From: Verrucomicrobiota bacterium
Lineage (GTDB): Bacteria; Verrucomicrobiota; Kiritimatiellia; CAJWTS01
DNA: 45,483 nucleotides
Direction of reading: 5' to 3'
NCBI GenBank assembly: GCA_027623315.1
Contig: JAQBYD010000031.1
Location: 1 to 45,483, forward strand
Below the pieces are notes generated by a model that saw only the letters and a program-made list of their open reading frames with translations, did no database searches and was not told the origin of the DNA. Numbering within the stretch: the stretch's first letter is position 1; each line of letters starts with the position of its first letter. Shown here piece after piece: positions 34,521 through 42,681 of the stretch. Both the position numbers and the translations under genes were made by a program.

Positions 34521-35210
34521 TCACAGGTTTAGTGCGTCGCGGCCTGCCGCGCCGCCCCCGCAGCGAAACAATCCGTCAATGGCCGACATATGCGAGACGA
34601 ACTCCCCGCTGTCCGAGGGCTGGGTATAGACGGGATGCTCGAAGTCCTGGAATTCGACGTCGATTCCAGCGGCCTTGAATCGATCCAACTCGAGATACAC
34701 CTTGGCCTGCGATCCGGAAAGGTAGGTGTCGGCCCCGAGGTACGTGCACATCTCAACCAAACGCTGCGTTCGATGCGGCTCAAAGTCGGGTAGTTTCGAG
34801 GCATTGACGATCTCGGTCTCGATCTCGAAACAGTCCAACAGCCACCCCACGCTTGCCTCGTTAATCTCGGCCAGGTCCGCCCACTCGCGGTCGAGGAGGC
34901 GCTTCAGCCCGTCACCGTACTGCGCAAAGGCCTCCGCACCGTGGTAAACCTGTTCGATCGTGCGCCAGATCTTGCGGCGCCAAGGCCCCTCGTCCGCCAC
35001 GCCCACCGATCGAATCGAGTCTCCAAAGTCAAAGCGTACGGGGACCGTAAGCCAGTGCACGCCTGACGGCGTCGGGATCCGGTTTCGGTTCTGGAACTCG
35101 TTCTTCCGAAACTGCACCACGTCCAGAAACACAAACAGTTCCGCGCGACGAACCTTCTGCAAATAACCGAGCCAGGGAATAAACTGAGGTTGATGAATCG
35201 CACAGATCAC
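34521..35210 (-). CDS. WbqC-like family protein
   Basis: 229 residues from a GTG at 35210; the product starts ICAIHQPQFIPWLGYLQK, the WbqC N-terminal signature (H-Q-P-x-x-x-P-W-x-G-Y). Other family features are FLDVVQFRKNEFQNRNRI, LTVPVRF, and TYLSGSQAKVYLE with EFQDFEHPVY near the C-terminus. The frame stays open upstream to 35579, but that part reads through repeat DNA and is not expected to be translated; 229 residues is the normal family length. WbqC proteins occur in O-antigen and capsule loci, often next to aminotransferases. Their reaction is not firmly established as far as I know. It is probably co-translated with the DegT gene. Confidence 0.85.
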   Translation of the reverse strand: MICAIHQPQFIPWLGYLQKVRRAELFVFLDVVQFRKNEFQNRNRIPTPSGVHWLTVPVRFDFGDSIRSVGVADEGPWRRKIWRTIEQVYHGAEAFAQYGDGLKRLLDREWADLAEINEASVGWLLDCFEIETEIVNASKLPDFEPHRTQRLVEMCTYLGADTYLSGSQAKVYLELDRFKAAGIDVEFQDFEHPVYTQPSDSGEFVSHMSAIDGLFRCGGGAAGRDALNL

Positions 35211-35712
35211 GAACGCAGTGTAGAAAGCCGACCGCGCTGGTGTCGAGAAACTAACCCTGGGCGCGTGATTCGCGGCAAGCTCCGCCAGATTCTTCGAAGG
35301 TGAAACTGAAATCCGGGAGCGTCGCGCCCGCGAATCACGCGAACGCAGACCAGGGATAGAACCGCGGTCTCTCTTCCCTTCATTCGTGTGGATTCGCGTG
35401 ATTCGTGGGCCAAAACTCTGCGAAAACTTCAGGTCAGCCCAGCCGCCGGACCACTTGAGATCGAAACTTCGTCCTCGTGATCGTCCCCGTGCTCGTTCTC
35501 GGGGCGTAGCGACTCTGGTAGAACGTTGCGAGCTTAGGGTCACGAGCGTCCGGTGCCTCCATGGCTCAGTCGGCGACATCGGGGATTCTTCGAGCCAGGA
35601 GAAATTCTATCGCGCTCTCGCGCTCCGAGCACAAGCACGAGCACGAGTACGATTGGATCTTGTGTCTCCGAGTTTGTGGAACCACAACATCTGGCGTCAA
35701 CCGGGGGACGTT
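35211..35712. repeat. Non-coding repeat region between GT4 and WbqC genes
   Basis: 502 bp with no credible gene. It has two layers. First, the 14-mer CGCGTGATTCGCGG occurs at 35262-35275, in inverted form at 35328-35341, and as CGCGTGATTCGTGG at 35396-35409. Second, a run of TCGT(G/C)-type 6-mers at 35469-35502 is mirrored imperfectly by CGAGCACAAGCACGAGCACG at 35626-35645, which extends to 35652. This looks like decayed or mobile palindromic elements rather than a regulator site. The WbqC gene must take its promoter from the right end of this region or read through from GT4. Confidence 0.6.
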
Positions 35713-36864
35713 TCAGGCTAGCGTCTCGGTGTAGATCTTCGCGAGGCCGTCGAGCATGGTCTGCTCGTCGTAGGCCGGGTAGACTCCGTCCGCTCCCGCG
35801 GCGCCCATGGACTGCCGGAGATCAGGCGACTCCACGAGGCGGATCAGCTCGTCGCCAAGGCCCTGTGCGTCCTCCGGGCTGACGAGTATCCCGGTACGAG
35901 TGTCCTCGATCAGGGTCGGGATCCCACCGGTGCGCGTTGCGAGCACCGGCAGTCCCGCCGCCATGGCTTCGATAATCGCCCGCCCCATACCCTCATTGCG
36001 GCTGGCCAACACGAATAGATCCGCGGCGCTGAGCACCGGACGCACGTCATCCAGATGGCCCGCAAAGTGGACTCGCTCACTGAGCCCGCGGTGCGCGGCG
36101 TCCCGCGCCAGTGTCCCGCGCTGCTCCCCGTCTCCCGCGATCACAAGGTGAAGATCGGGACATCGCTCACTCGCTCGCCCGAAACCCTCGAGCAAGACGT
36201 CGAAACCCTTGACGGGCACAAGCCGCCCGATCGAGGCCGCCACGATCGCGTTTGCGGAAATGCCATGCGCTTGACGAAACGCCGCACCGTTGGCCGGGTC
36301 GATGTCGCGAAAGGTCGCCAGGGGGACCCCGCTTGGAACCGTCGTATACTGCCCGCGACGGCCGATGCCCCGTTCGAGGGATTCACGCGTCTCGGCATCC
36401 GTAAGCGAGATCAGCGCCTTCGTACGACGAGCCAGCCAGCGCTCCACCATGACGAAGAGATGCGTCGGCAGGTGGCCGAAATACCCGTAGAAAATATGCC
36501 CGTGCGGCGTATGCACCGCCGGAACACCGCAGATCATGGCGGCCAACCGCCCCACCGCGCCGGCCTTGGAACAGTGCGTATGGACGAGGTCGTAACGCTT
36601 CTGCCGAATGATACGGACCAGTTCGCGTAGCGTCGATAGATCGCGCAGCGGCGCCACGTTCCTCACCATGCGAGGCAGAAAATGTTTCTCAACGTCCAGC
36701 GCCTGCATGCGCACGACCGGCGCGGCGGCCAGGTCGGTCGTAACGCCGTACGCAAGCGCGGTCTCGAAGCCGTGCTCACGAAGCCGGTCCACGCATGTGA
36801 TGGTGTTCGTGGCCGCGCCGCCGGCGTCCATGCGCGTGATGATATGCAGGACGGTTCGGTTCAC
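35713..36864 (-). CDS. Glycosyltransferase, GT4 family
   Basis: 383 residues from a GTG at 36864, giving MNRTVLHIITRMDAGGAATN, a standard GT4 N-terminus (first strand, then the G-G-A loop). A TTG at 36891 would add nine residues but lies inside the peroxiredoxin gene. The first Rossmann domain covers about 1-180. The second contains AASIGRLVPVKGFDVLLEGF and the E-x7-E motif in ASRNEGMGRAIIEAMAAGLP, which binds the nucleotide sugar. It probably adds one sugar to the lipid-linked repeat unit on the cytoplasmic face, retaining anomeric configuration. Donor and acceptor are unknown. The stop is followed by repeat DNA, then the WbqC gene. Confidence 0.9.
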   Translation of the reverse strand: MNRTVLHIITRMDAGGAATNTITCVDRLREHGFETALAYGVTTDLAAAPVVRMQALDVEKHFLPRMVRNVAPLRDLSTLRELVRIIRQKRYDLVHTHCSKAGAVGRLAAMICGVPAVHTPHGHIFYGYFGHLPTHLFVMVERWLARRTKALISLTDAETRESLERGIGRRGQYTTVPSGVPLATFRDIDPANGAAFRQAHGISANAIVAASIGRLVPVKGFDVLLEGFGRASERCPDLHLVIAGDGEQRGTLARDAAHRGLSERVHFAGHLDDVRPVLSAADLFVLASRNEGMGRAIIEAMAAGLPVLATRTGGIPTLIEDTRTGILVSPEDAQGLGDELIRLVESPDLRQSMGAAGADGVYPAYDEQTMLDGLAKIYTETLA

Positions 36865-36871
36865 GTTCTGG

Positions 36872-37330
36872 TCAAGCGCCGAACCCGTCAAGTATTTCGC
36901 CGGCGTGATTGGCCACCTTCGGTTTCTCGATCACGCTGACGACTTTGCCCTTCTCGTCGATCAAGAACGTGGTGCGAACCACCCCCATATACTTGCGGCC
37001 ATACATGCTCTTCTCCTGCCACACGCCGTACTTCTGCAGGGCTTTCTTGTCCGGATCGGCGAGCAGCGTGAACGGAAGGTCGTACTTGTCGACGAAGCGT
37101 CTGTGCTTCTTCTCGTCATCCGGCGAGATTCCCAGGATCACAATGCCGGCCTTGCTGACCTTCCGGTAGTCGTCCCGAATGCTGCACGCCTGCTTGGTGC
37201 ATCCGGGCGTGTCGTCCTTGGGATAGAAATAGATCGCCACCTTCTGTCCGTCAAAATCCTTCATCGCGACCTTGTCTCCATTCTGGTCGGTCAGCGTGAA
37301 TGAGGGGGCCTTATCACCTGCCTTGATCAT
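36872..37330 (-). CDS. bcp: Bcp/PrxQ-type thioredoxin-dependent peroxiredoxin
   Basis: 152 residues with AAGGAG before the ATG. The peroxidatic cysteine is C44 in DDTPGCTKQACS, and the resolving cysteine C49 lies five residues later, the alpha-helical PrxQ arrangement (atypical 2-Cys). KDFDGQKVAIYFYPKDD and the C-terminal VRTTFLIDEKGKV are standard. It reduces hydrogen peroxide and organic peroxides using thioredoxin. The stop is 7 bp before the chosen start of the glycosyltransferase, so the two may be transcribed together, though their functions are unrelated. Confidence 0.95.
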   Translation of the reverse strand: MIKAGDKAPSFTLTDQNGDKVAMKDFDGQKVAIYFYPKDDTPGCTKQACSIRDDYRKVSKAGIVILGISPDDEKKHRRFVDKYDLPFTLLADPDKKALQKYGVWQEKSMYGRKYMGVVRTTFLIDEKGKVVSVIEKPKVANHAGEILDGFGA

Positions 37331-37413
37331 CCGGTTCTCCTTTCATGTGACTGAATCCTCACGTATATCAGCTCGATTCGGCGCCAGCATGGCCGCTCGC
37401 CAGTGAAGAGACA

Positions 37414-38748
37414 ATGACAAAGAAACGCCCTCAGCACCGCAGCCGCCTCATGGCGAACTTCCGCCGCGAAAGCGTCGCCATGCTCACGGTATCGTTTGCC
37501 GTGGCCCTGGTTGAGAGCGATTTCGCCGGAATCCTCGCGGATAAGATATTTGCGGCACCCCCGTTTCTTCTAGCAATCATAGCGGCGGCGCCGGCAATCG
37601 CGCATCTCTCAAGCATGCATTGGGCGCACCTCGCACAGGGCCGGCCCAAGATTGCGATTTCGGTCCGGCTTTACGCGGGCGTGCTGCTCGCGGTGGCCGC
37701 GATTGCAGTGCTTCCGGTCAGCCAGATGGGAGCGTGGGCGCTCGCCGCACTCGTCCTCGCCGCTCGTATTCTCTACACGGGCGTGTTTACGATCCGCACG
37801 TCGATCTGGCATCTCAACTACCCGCGGCCGTTGCGCGCGCGAATCTCCGGGCGGCTCAACATGATCTACCAGGTCGTGATGGGGATCATGACCTTGTTCG
37901 CGGCGGGAGTCTTCGACGCCTATCACGAGGGCTTCCGCGTGATCTATCCGGCCAGTGCCGTCGTCGGGATCATCGGGATCATCGCCGTGCGACGGGTTCT
38001 GATGCATCGAGAGGCCGAGCATCTCGAACACGAAGTCGAGCACGATGCCGAGACGTCCGCAGGGCGATCGCAAGGGAGCCTGGGGCGACTCGTTGCGGCG
38101 CTGCGTCGAGACCCTCTCTACCGACGCATGATGATCGCCCAGTTCGCGTTGGGCACGAGCGCGCTGATGACGACGCCGGTCATGATTCACCTTATCTCCC
38201 GCGTACACGGATACTCGTACATGTTGAGCGCCGTCATCATCGTCGGGATCCCGTGGATATGCTCGCTATGCGTTATGCCGGCCTGGTCGGCGTATCTCGA
38301 TCGCGTTCATGTCGCCCGCTTTCGGTCCCTGCAGAGCTTGATCTGGCTGGCGTGCCACGTGGTAACCCTGGCTGGATTCGTGACGTGGTCGGTAGAGTTA
38401 ATCGTACTGGGCCGGATCTTGCGCGGGGCCGCCTGGGGCGGGGGCCTGATCGCGTATCAACTCGGACATCTCGACTTCGCCCGCCGCGGCGAGGCGACGT
38501 TCTACATGGGCATCAACGCGACCCTGACCGGGGTCCGGGGCGCCCTGGCTCCGATCCTCGGCATGGCGCTATACCTGGGCTGGCCATCGGTCACGCTCCC
38601 CGGCGTCGTGCTACCGGGTTTCTCAGGAATGGGACCGCACGTGTTTCTGGTCGCAGCGCTCTTGAGCGCCGCCGCCGGTGCCATGTACCTCGATCTCTAC
38701 AGACGGGTGCGCCAAGGGCCCCGGGCCACTCCGCCGCATCCATCATGA
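37414..38748 (+). CDS. Major facilitator superfamily transporter
   Basis: 444 residues with about twelve hydrophobic helices in two groups, split by a charged cytoplasmic loop (about 195-225, HREAEHLEHEVEHDAE). GAAGAG lies a few bases before the ATG. The first half includes helices at FLLAIIAAAPAIAHLSSMHW and VRLYAGVLLAVAAIAVLPV; the second half includes MLSAVIIVGIPWICSLCVMP and GPHVFLVAALLSAAAGAMYL. I cannot name a substrate. It is divergent from the peroxiredoxin gene and next to the glycan locus, but there is no reason to call it a flippase. Confidence 0.85.
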   Translation: MTKKRPQHRSRLMANFRRESVAMLTVSFAVALVESDFAGILADKIFAAPPFLLAIIAAAPAIAHLSSMHWAHLAQGRPKIAISVRLYAGVLLAVAAIAVLPVSQMGAWALAALVLAARILYTGVFTIRTSIWHLNYPRPLRARISGRLNMIYQVVMGIMTLFAAGVFDAYHEGFRVIYPASAVVGIIGIIAVRRVLMHREAEHLEHEVEHDAETSAGRSQGSLGRLVAALRRDPLYRRMMIAQFALGTSALMTTPVMIHLISRVHGYSYMLSAVIIVGIPWICSLCVMPAWSAYLDRVHVARFRSLQSLIWLACHVVTLAGFVTWSVELIVLGRILRGAAWGGGLIAYQLGHLDFARRGEATFYMGINATLTGVRGALAPILGMALYLGWPSVTLPGVVLPGFSGMGPHVFLVAALLSAAAGAMYLDLYRRVRQGPRATPPHPS

Positions 38749-39191
38749 AGAGACTTCCAGACGCGGATCCAGCGAAGCTTGTTTCTGGAGCAACTTTGTC
38801 GGAAGCTTCGTCGCAAGCTTTGTCGATTTCCGACGTCGCTGGGTGAAGACTCCAGGCTCGAAATCGTCCTGTCGAGTAATCGTCCTGTCTCTCCCCTCTG
38901 ATCATTTTGGCCAGAACAGCTTTGCTAAATTCCGGGGGCCTGAGCGCTGCGCTGTCGACAAAGCTCGCGACGAAGCTTGCGACAAAGGAGGGCCCTCGTC
39001 CTGAAACAGGTTGTCACGTATAAAGGTGATCCGCACACGGTCTAGAGTTCCGCGACGACGCGGACTATTGGACCCGCCTTCGCGCGACGCTTCGGAGGGC
39101 ACTGCAGGACGATTACTCGACAGGACGATTCTATTTTCCATGGCCGTGTCCGCTTAATCTGGGTCCAGCCGCGGATCCTCCACTCCTCAGC
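38749..39191. repeat. Non-coding region with two interlaced inverted repeats
   Basis: 443 bp without a credible gene, between convergent coding regions. Repeat A: 38794-38826 and 38955-38987 are inverted copies matching at 31 of 33 positions. They consist of 12-bp units of the type GACAAAGCTCGC. Repeat B: 38862-38887 and 39105-39130 are perfect 26-bp inverted copies, themselves containing ATCGTCCTGTC twice. The order A1-B1-A2-B2 is interlaced, so both cannot fold as simple nested hairpins. These look like REP/MITE-type elements inserted into each other. Confidence 0.75.
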
Positions 39192-39980
39192 TCACCCCGC
39201 GGCATCAACGGCCCATAGCTCGGTGGGGCGATCGGCATGCGTCAGAACAATCTGAAGATGATCTGCGGCATGGCCGTTCAGTCCGTCGCGCATGGCCTTC
39301 ATCGCCAGCTCGGGACGATTGCAGTCATTGCTGAGATGCGCCAGGTAGACGCGACGCAGTTGCGGGGACAGAATCTCGGCGATCATCTCGGCCGCGTGCT
39401 GGTTGGAGAGGTGCCCCTGTCGGCCCATGATCCGCTGTTTAAGCGGCCACGGGCGCTTGGAGTCGCGCAGGAGATCGTCGTCGTAATTCGTTTCGATCAC
39501 CAGCCCGTGGCACCCGCGCAGCCGTTGCCGAATCAACTCCGTGGCCGTGCCCATGTCGGTGACAATACCGACGCGATCGGTGAGGTCGCTGATCACGAAG
39601 CCAACCGGTTCGTAGGCGTCGTGCGGAACCGAGAACGGCTCGATACGCAGGTCACCCACCAGGAACGGCGCGCCCGTCGAGAAGACCTTCCACCCCAGGC
39701 AATCGTTGCGCGGCAGACTCGAGACCGCATCCGACGTGCCCGAATTGGCGTAGAGCGGGATCCCGTGACGCTGGTGGAGCACGCGCAGCCCCGCGATATG
39801 ATCGGAATGCTCGTGGCTCACGCAAATCGCCTGGATCGAACCGGGCTCAACGCCTATCGACGCCAGGCGCACGGTCGTTTCCTTCGCGCTGAGCCCCGCA
39901 TCGATTAGAATCCGGGTACGCCCGGATTCAATGTAGGTGCAATTGGCGGAGCTGCTACTCGCGAGGACGCAGATCTTCAT
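39192..39980 (-). CDS. MBL-fold metallo-hydrolase, YycJ/WalJ-like
   Basis: 262 residues. The metal-binding motif is VSHEHSDHIAG (H56, H58, D60, H61). Further metal ligands are likely in VPHDAYEPVGF, VTDMGTA and LAHLSNDCN. The N-terminus MKICVLASSSSANCTYIESG is typical of YycJ-type proteins, which are compact MBL-fold nucleases or hydrolases (~260 residues) found in many bacteria, some with DNA exonuclease activity. Its role here is not set by the neighbours. The end of the gene adjoins repeat DNA, and the start has no strong ribosome binding site. Confidence 0.88.
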   Translation of the reverse strand: MKICVLASSSSANCTYIESGRTRILIDAGLSAKETTVRLASIGVEPGSIQAICVSHEHSDHIAGLRVLHQRHGIPLYANSGTSDAVSSLPRNDCLGWKVFSTGAPFLVGDLRIEPFSVPHDAYEPVGFVISDLTDRVGIVTDMGTATELIRQRLRGCHGLVIETNYDDDLLRDSKRPWPLKQRIMGRQGHLSNQHAAEMIAEILSPQLRRVYLAHLSNDCNRPELAMKAMRDGLNGHAADHLQIVLTHADRPTELWAVDAAG

Positions 39981-40080
39981 CGGGGAGCTGGATTTCGTCG
40001 TTGTGTCATGCTATCTCTGATCGGACTTATACGGAACGCCACACCGCACCGTCAAGAACCGCGGCGCGGGGAGGAGAACC

Positions 40081-40908
40081 ATGACCAAGAAGAAGGACAT
40101 TTATGACGATCCCGACTGGCCGCTGAAAGCTTATTGCAATCCGCTGTTCTTGAACAGTCCGGACGCGAGGGCGATTCGAGTGCTCTGCGAATTCCTCGAG
40201 CCCGCGTCGCGACTGCGCCACGAGAAGATCAAGCACATGGTGACGTTCTACGGCTCGGCACGCACGCTGCCACGCGAGACGGCCACGCAGCGGCTGCAGG
40301 AGCTTGAGGCCGGCGGCCAGGCCACGGACGACGAGATGACCGCGGCCCGCAACGCCCTCGAGATGTCGCGCTACTACGAGGACGCCATGGAACTGGGGCG
40401 GCGGCTGACCCGGTGGTCCATGGATCTTGGCGACGCGCAACCCAATTTCTACATCTGCTCGGGCGGTGGGCCCGGAATCATGGAGGCCGCCAACCGCGGT
40501 GCCAGCGAGGCGGGAGGACGGTCCGTGGGCCTGAATATCAGTCTGCCTTTCGAGCAGGATCCCAACCCATACCAGAGCAAGGAACTGGCTTTCGACTTCC
40601 ATTACTTCTTCATTCGCAAGTTCTGGTTCGTCTATCTCTCCAAGGCGATCGTCGTCTTCCCGGGGGGATTCGGAACGATGGACGAGTTCTTCGAACTGCT
40701 GACGCTGATTCAGACCAGCAAGACCAAGAAGAGAATCCCGACGATCGTCTATGGCAGCCGCTACTGGAACGACATCATCAATTTCGACGCCTTCGCGAAG
40801 TGGGGCACGATCAGCCGCAAGGATCTGGATCTCTTCACCATCATGGACAGTGTTGACGACGCCTACAACTACCTCGTGGGCGAGTTGAGCAAGATGTACC
40901 TGAAGTAG
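40081..40908 (+). CDS. LOG-family nucleotide 5'-monophosphate phosphoribohydrolase
   Basis: 275 residues with GGAGGAG before the ATG. The LOG signature is present: GGGPGIMEAANRGASEAGG (about 131-149) and the catalytic P-G-G-x-G-T-x-x-E as PGGFGTMDEFFEL (about 196-208). These enzymes split purine nucleoside or cytokinin monophosphates into base and ribose 5-phosphate. Bacterial versions were long mis-annotated as lysine decarboxylases. The N-terminal ~75 residues extend beyond the minimal ~190-residue LOG fold. It is followed after 8 bp by the amidase gene. Confidence 0.9.
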   Translation: MTKKKDIYDDPDWPLKAYCNPLFLNSPDARAIRVLCEFLEPASRLRHEKIKHMVTFYGSARTLPRETATQRLQELEAGGQATDDEMTAARNALEMSRYYEDAMELGRRLTRWSMDLGDAQPNFYICSGGGPGIMEAANRGASEAGGRSVGLNISLPFEQDPNPYQSKELAFDFHYFFIRKFWFVYLSKAIVVFPGGFGTMDEFFELLTLIQTSKTKKRIPTIVYGSRYWNDIINFDAFAKWGTISRKDLDLFTIMDSVDDAYNYLVGELSKMYLK

Positions 40909-40916
40909 ACCGCCTC

Positions 40917-41774
40917 GTGGAAAACAGATACCTACCCGGACTCGAACAGTCGTCGCCCCAGGCCCCAGCGCCTGGCATTTCGGCACTGACCTGCTCAGTG
41001 ATCCAGATGTCCGCCGGAAAGAGCTGGCGCCGCAACCTGGGCAAGGCGCTCGGGTTGATCGAGGCGTGCAAGGGATCGGACATCATCGTCCTCCCGGAAA
41101 TGTTCGTCCTGCGCGCGAGCGACCCCGAGCAGACCGAGCAGGCGGAGACGATTCCCGGTCCGACCACCGATGCTCTTGCGCAGAAGGCTCGCGAGCTCGA
41201 GTGCTGGCTGGTGGCCGGCAGCATCGTTGAGCGGGTCGATGCACGACGCTTCAACTCATGCGTTGTGTTCGACCGCCGTGGCCGCATCGCGGGGCATTAC
41301 CGCAAGATTCACCTGTTCGATGTCGACATCAAGGGCGAGCGCACGATTCGTGAGAGCAACACCTTCAGCAGCGGAAGTGAGCCGATGATGGTGAATATCG
41401 AGGGCTGGCGATGCGGACTCGCCATTTGCTACGACCTGCGCTTTCCGGAGTTGTTCCGGTACTACGCCGACGTTGGTGCGCATCTCGTCTTTATTCCGTC
41501 GAACTTCACAGACGCCACGGGACGCGCACACTGGATGACCTTGCTGCGCGCGCGCGCGATCGAGAACCAATGCTATGTCGCGGCTCCGAACCAGTACGGA
41601 AAGCACCCCCATCTCAAGGTTCTGAGCCATGGCCACTCGGCGATCATCGATCCATGGGGTGAGATCCTTGGAGAGGCCAAGTACTCCGAGCGGATTGTGA
41701 CGGCCGAACTCGATCCCGCGCGGCTGGCCACCGTGCGTCAGAGCATTCCGGCGTTAAAGCACCGCGTGCTGTAG
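40917..41774 (+). CDS. Nitrilase-superfamily amidase (Nit2/omega-amidase-like)
   Basis: 285 residues from a GTG at 40917. The Glu-Lys-Cys triad is complete: E61 in IIVLPEMFV, K130 in GHYRKIHLFD, and C171 in GLAICYDLRFPELFR. The sequence around these residues (YDLRFPELFR, IHLFDVDI) is closest to the Nit1/Nit2 branch, which hydrolyses deaminated glutathione or alpha-ketoglutaramate as metabolite repair. The first ~20 residues (proline-rich) precede the fold and may not be translated, though no better start is evident. It lies in an operon with the LOG gene. Confidence 0.9.
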   Translation: MENRYLPGLEQSSPQAPAPGISALTCSVIQMSAGKSWRRNLGKALGLIEACKGSDIIVLPEMFVLRASDPEQTEQAETIPGPTTDALAQKARELECWLVAGSIVERVDARRFNSCVVFDRRGRIAGHYRKIHLFDVDIKGERTIRESNTFSSGSEPMMVNIEGWRCGLAICYDLRFPELFRYYADVGAHLVFIPSNFTDATGRAHWMTLLRARAIENQCYVAAPNQYGKHPHLKVLSHGHSAIIDPWGEILGEAKYSERIVTAELDPARLATVRQSIPALKHRVL

Positions 41775-41821
41775 CCCGGGTCCTCTGCGGGCGACATGCC
41801 CCAAGGAATCCGGGCAAGAAA

Positions 41822-41850
41822 AAGCCCCGGGAGGGGGTCCCGGGGCTTTC
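41822..41850. terminator. Rho-independent terminator, mainly for the TorF-like gene
   Basis: A perfect 12-bp stem, AAAGCCCCGGGA (41822-41833) with TCCCGGGGCTTT (41839-41850), around a five-G loop. Read leftward it is followed by CTTTTTCTT, a good T-run ending transcription of the TorF-like gene. Read rightward the T-run is shorter (three T's), so it may also stop the amidase operon, less efficiently. It lies between the two convergent genes. Confidence 0.9.
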
Positions 41851-41864
41851 TACTCGTATGCGTA

Positions 41865-42581
41865 TTAGAGGACGCGTGAGATGGAGACACCACCCCAGAC
41901 GCCGTCACGTGCAGCGACGTCGGGAATCACGTCGTCATCCAGGTTCGTGTTGTACTCGATCTGGGCGGAAATGCTTGTGCCTTCAGCGATTTCCATGCTC
42001 AGCGTAGCGTTGACACGACCATCAGCCAGACCGGAGTCCAGCGGAGCGACAGCCTTGTCATCGTCGAACCAGCCTGCGGCAGCGGTAACGGTCAGGCTCG
42101 CATCGCCAACGGGGACCTCATGCGAGACCTCCAAGTTGACGTAGATGTCACCGTCAACGGCACCCTCGAGCCCGAAATAGGCGCTCAGGACCGGATTCAG
42201 TGGAATATCGTTACCGGAGACACTGACGCTGATCTCGCGATCACTCGTCCCGCCTTCCGGGTACAGATACTCTATCCATCCGACCGACACATTGGCTTCC
42301 TCAATTGGAAGTGCATACTCCAATGAGAGGTCGACCTCATTCATGTCTGTCTTGGTCTTGGAGTCCGTATCCCACCACGCCCAGGTCGTGAAGGTAAACC
42401 CTTCATGACTCACAGCGATGGTTGGATGGACCGCTACGTCCTTACTCACATCAACGCCACGGAATACGTAATCGGAGTTCACCTCAAGGGTGGCATCCGC
42501 ATCCGCAGCCAGGGCTGTCGAGGTATTAACGGCAAACGCCACCAAGGCGGCGCTGCCGAGCATTTTGGCTACACGACTCAT
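41865..42581 (-). CDS. TorF-family putative porin / outer-membrane beta-barrel
   Basis: 238 residues with AGGAGG before the ATG and a signal peptide ending ALAAD (about residue 26). The mature protein starts with LEVNSDYVFRGVDVS, the hallmark of the TorF/Gcw_chp family (N-S-D-Y-x-F-R-G). It continues as amphipathic strands such as FTFTTWAWWDTD, EVDLSLEYALP, VSVGWIEYLYP and IYVNLEVSHEVP. It ends with GGVSISRVL, an outer-membrane-type terminal strand, though with Leu rather than Phe at the end. It presumably forms a small pore; the ligand is unknown. It is monocistronic, with its own promoter (42655-42681) and terminator. Confidence 0.85.
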   Translation of the reverse strand: MSRVAKMLGSAALVAFAVNTSTALAADADATLEVNSDYVFRGVDVSKDVAVHPTIAVSHEGFTFTTWAWWDTDSKTKTDMNEVDLSLEYALPIEEANVSVGWIEYLYPEGGTSDREISVSVSGNDIPLNPVLSAYFGLEGAVDGDIYVNLEVSHEVPVGDASLTVTAAAGWFDDDKAVAPLDSGLADGRVNATLSMEIAEGTSISAQIEYNTNLDDDVIPDVAARDGVWGGVSISRVL

Positions 42582-42654
42582 GTGTAATCCTCCTCTTCCT
42601 TTTGCATCTATGTAGAAGCAGCACCTTCCGCCACTCCATGCTATTTGCCAATCT

Positions 42655-42681
42655 CTTATAGGGAACGGGGGGGGACGTCAA
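42655..42681 (-). promoter_or_regulatory. Promoter of the TorF-like gene with poly-G in the spacer
   Basis: On the minus strand, TTGACG (42681-42676, 5 of 6) and TATAAG (42660-42655, 5 of 6) are 15 bp apart. Within the spacer lie eight consecutive G's of the plus strand (42667-42674), eight C's on the transcribed-direction strand. Upstream of the -35 there is an A-rich stretch (8 A's and 5 A's, 42689-42702), placed as an UP element. The leader before the start codon is ~75 bases. Confidence 0.55.

Noticed and set aside
35211-35579. N-terminal extension of the WbqC-like protein by ~120 residues
   Set aside because: The family signature starts exactly at the GTG at 35210, and the extension translates repeat DNA.
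35555-35610. tRNA-like stretch (ATGGCTCAGTCGGC and a later TTCGAG)
   Set aside because: No acceptor stem, anticodon arm or complete T-arm can be folded; it lies in repeat-rich DNA.
37620-38846. 408-codon plus-strand frame inside the MFS gene
   Set aside because: Arg/Gly/Pro-rich translation without hydrophobic helices; the overlapping MFS frame has clear membrane segments.
38678-39004. Small gene reading through the interlaced repeats
   Set aside because: It starts inside the MFS gene in another frame, and its composition follows the 12-bp repeat units.
38794-39130. CRISPR array
   Set aside because: Repeats are inverted and built of short units, with no regular spacers and no cas genes.
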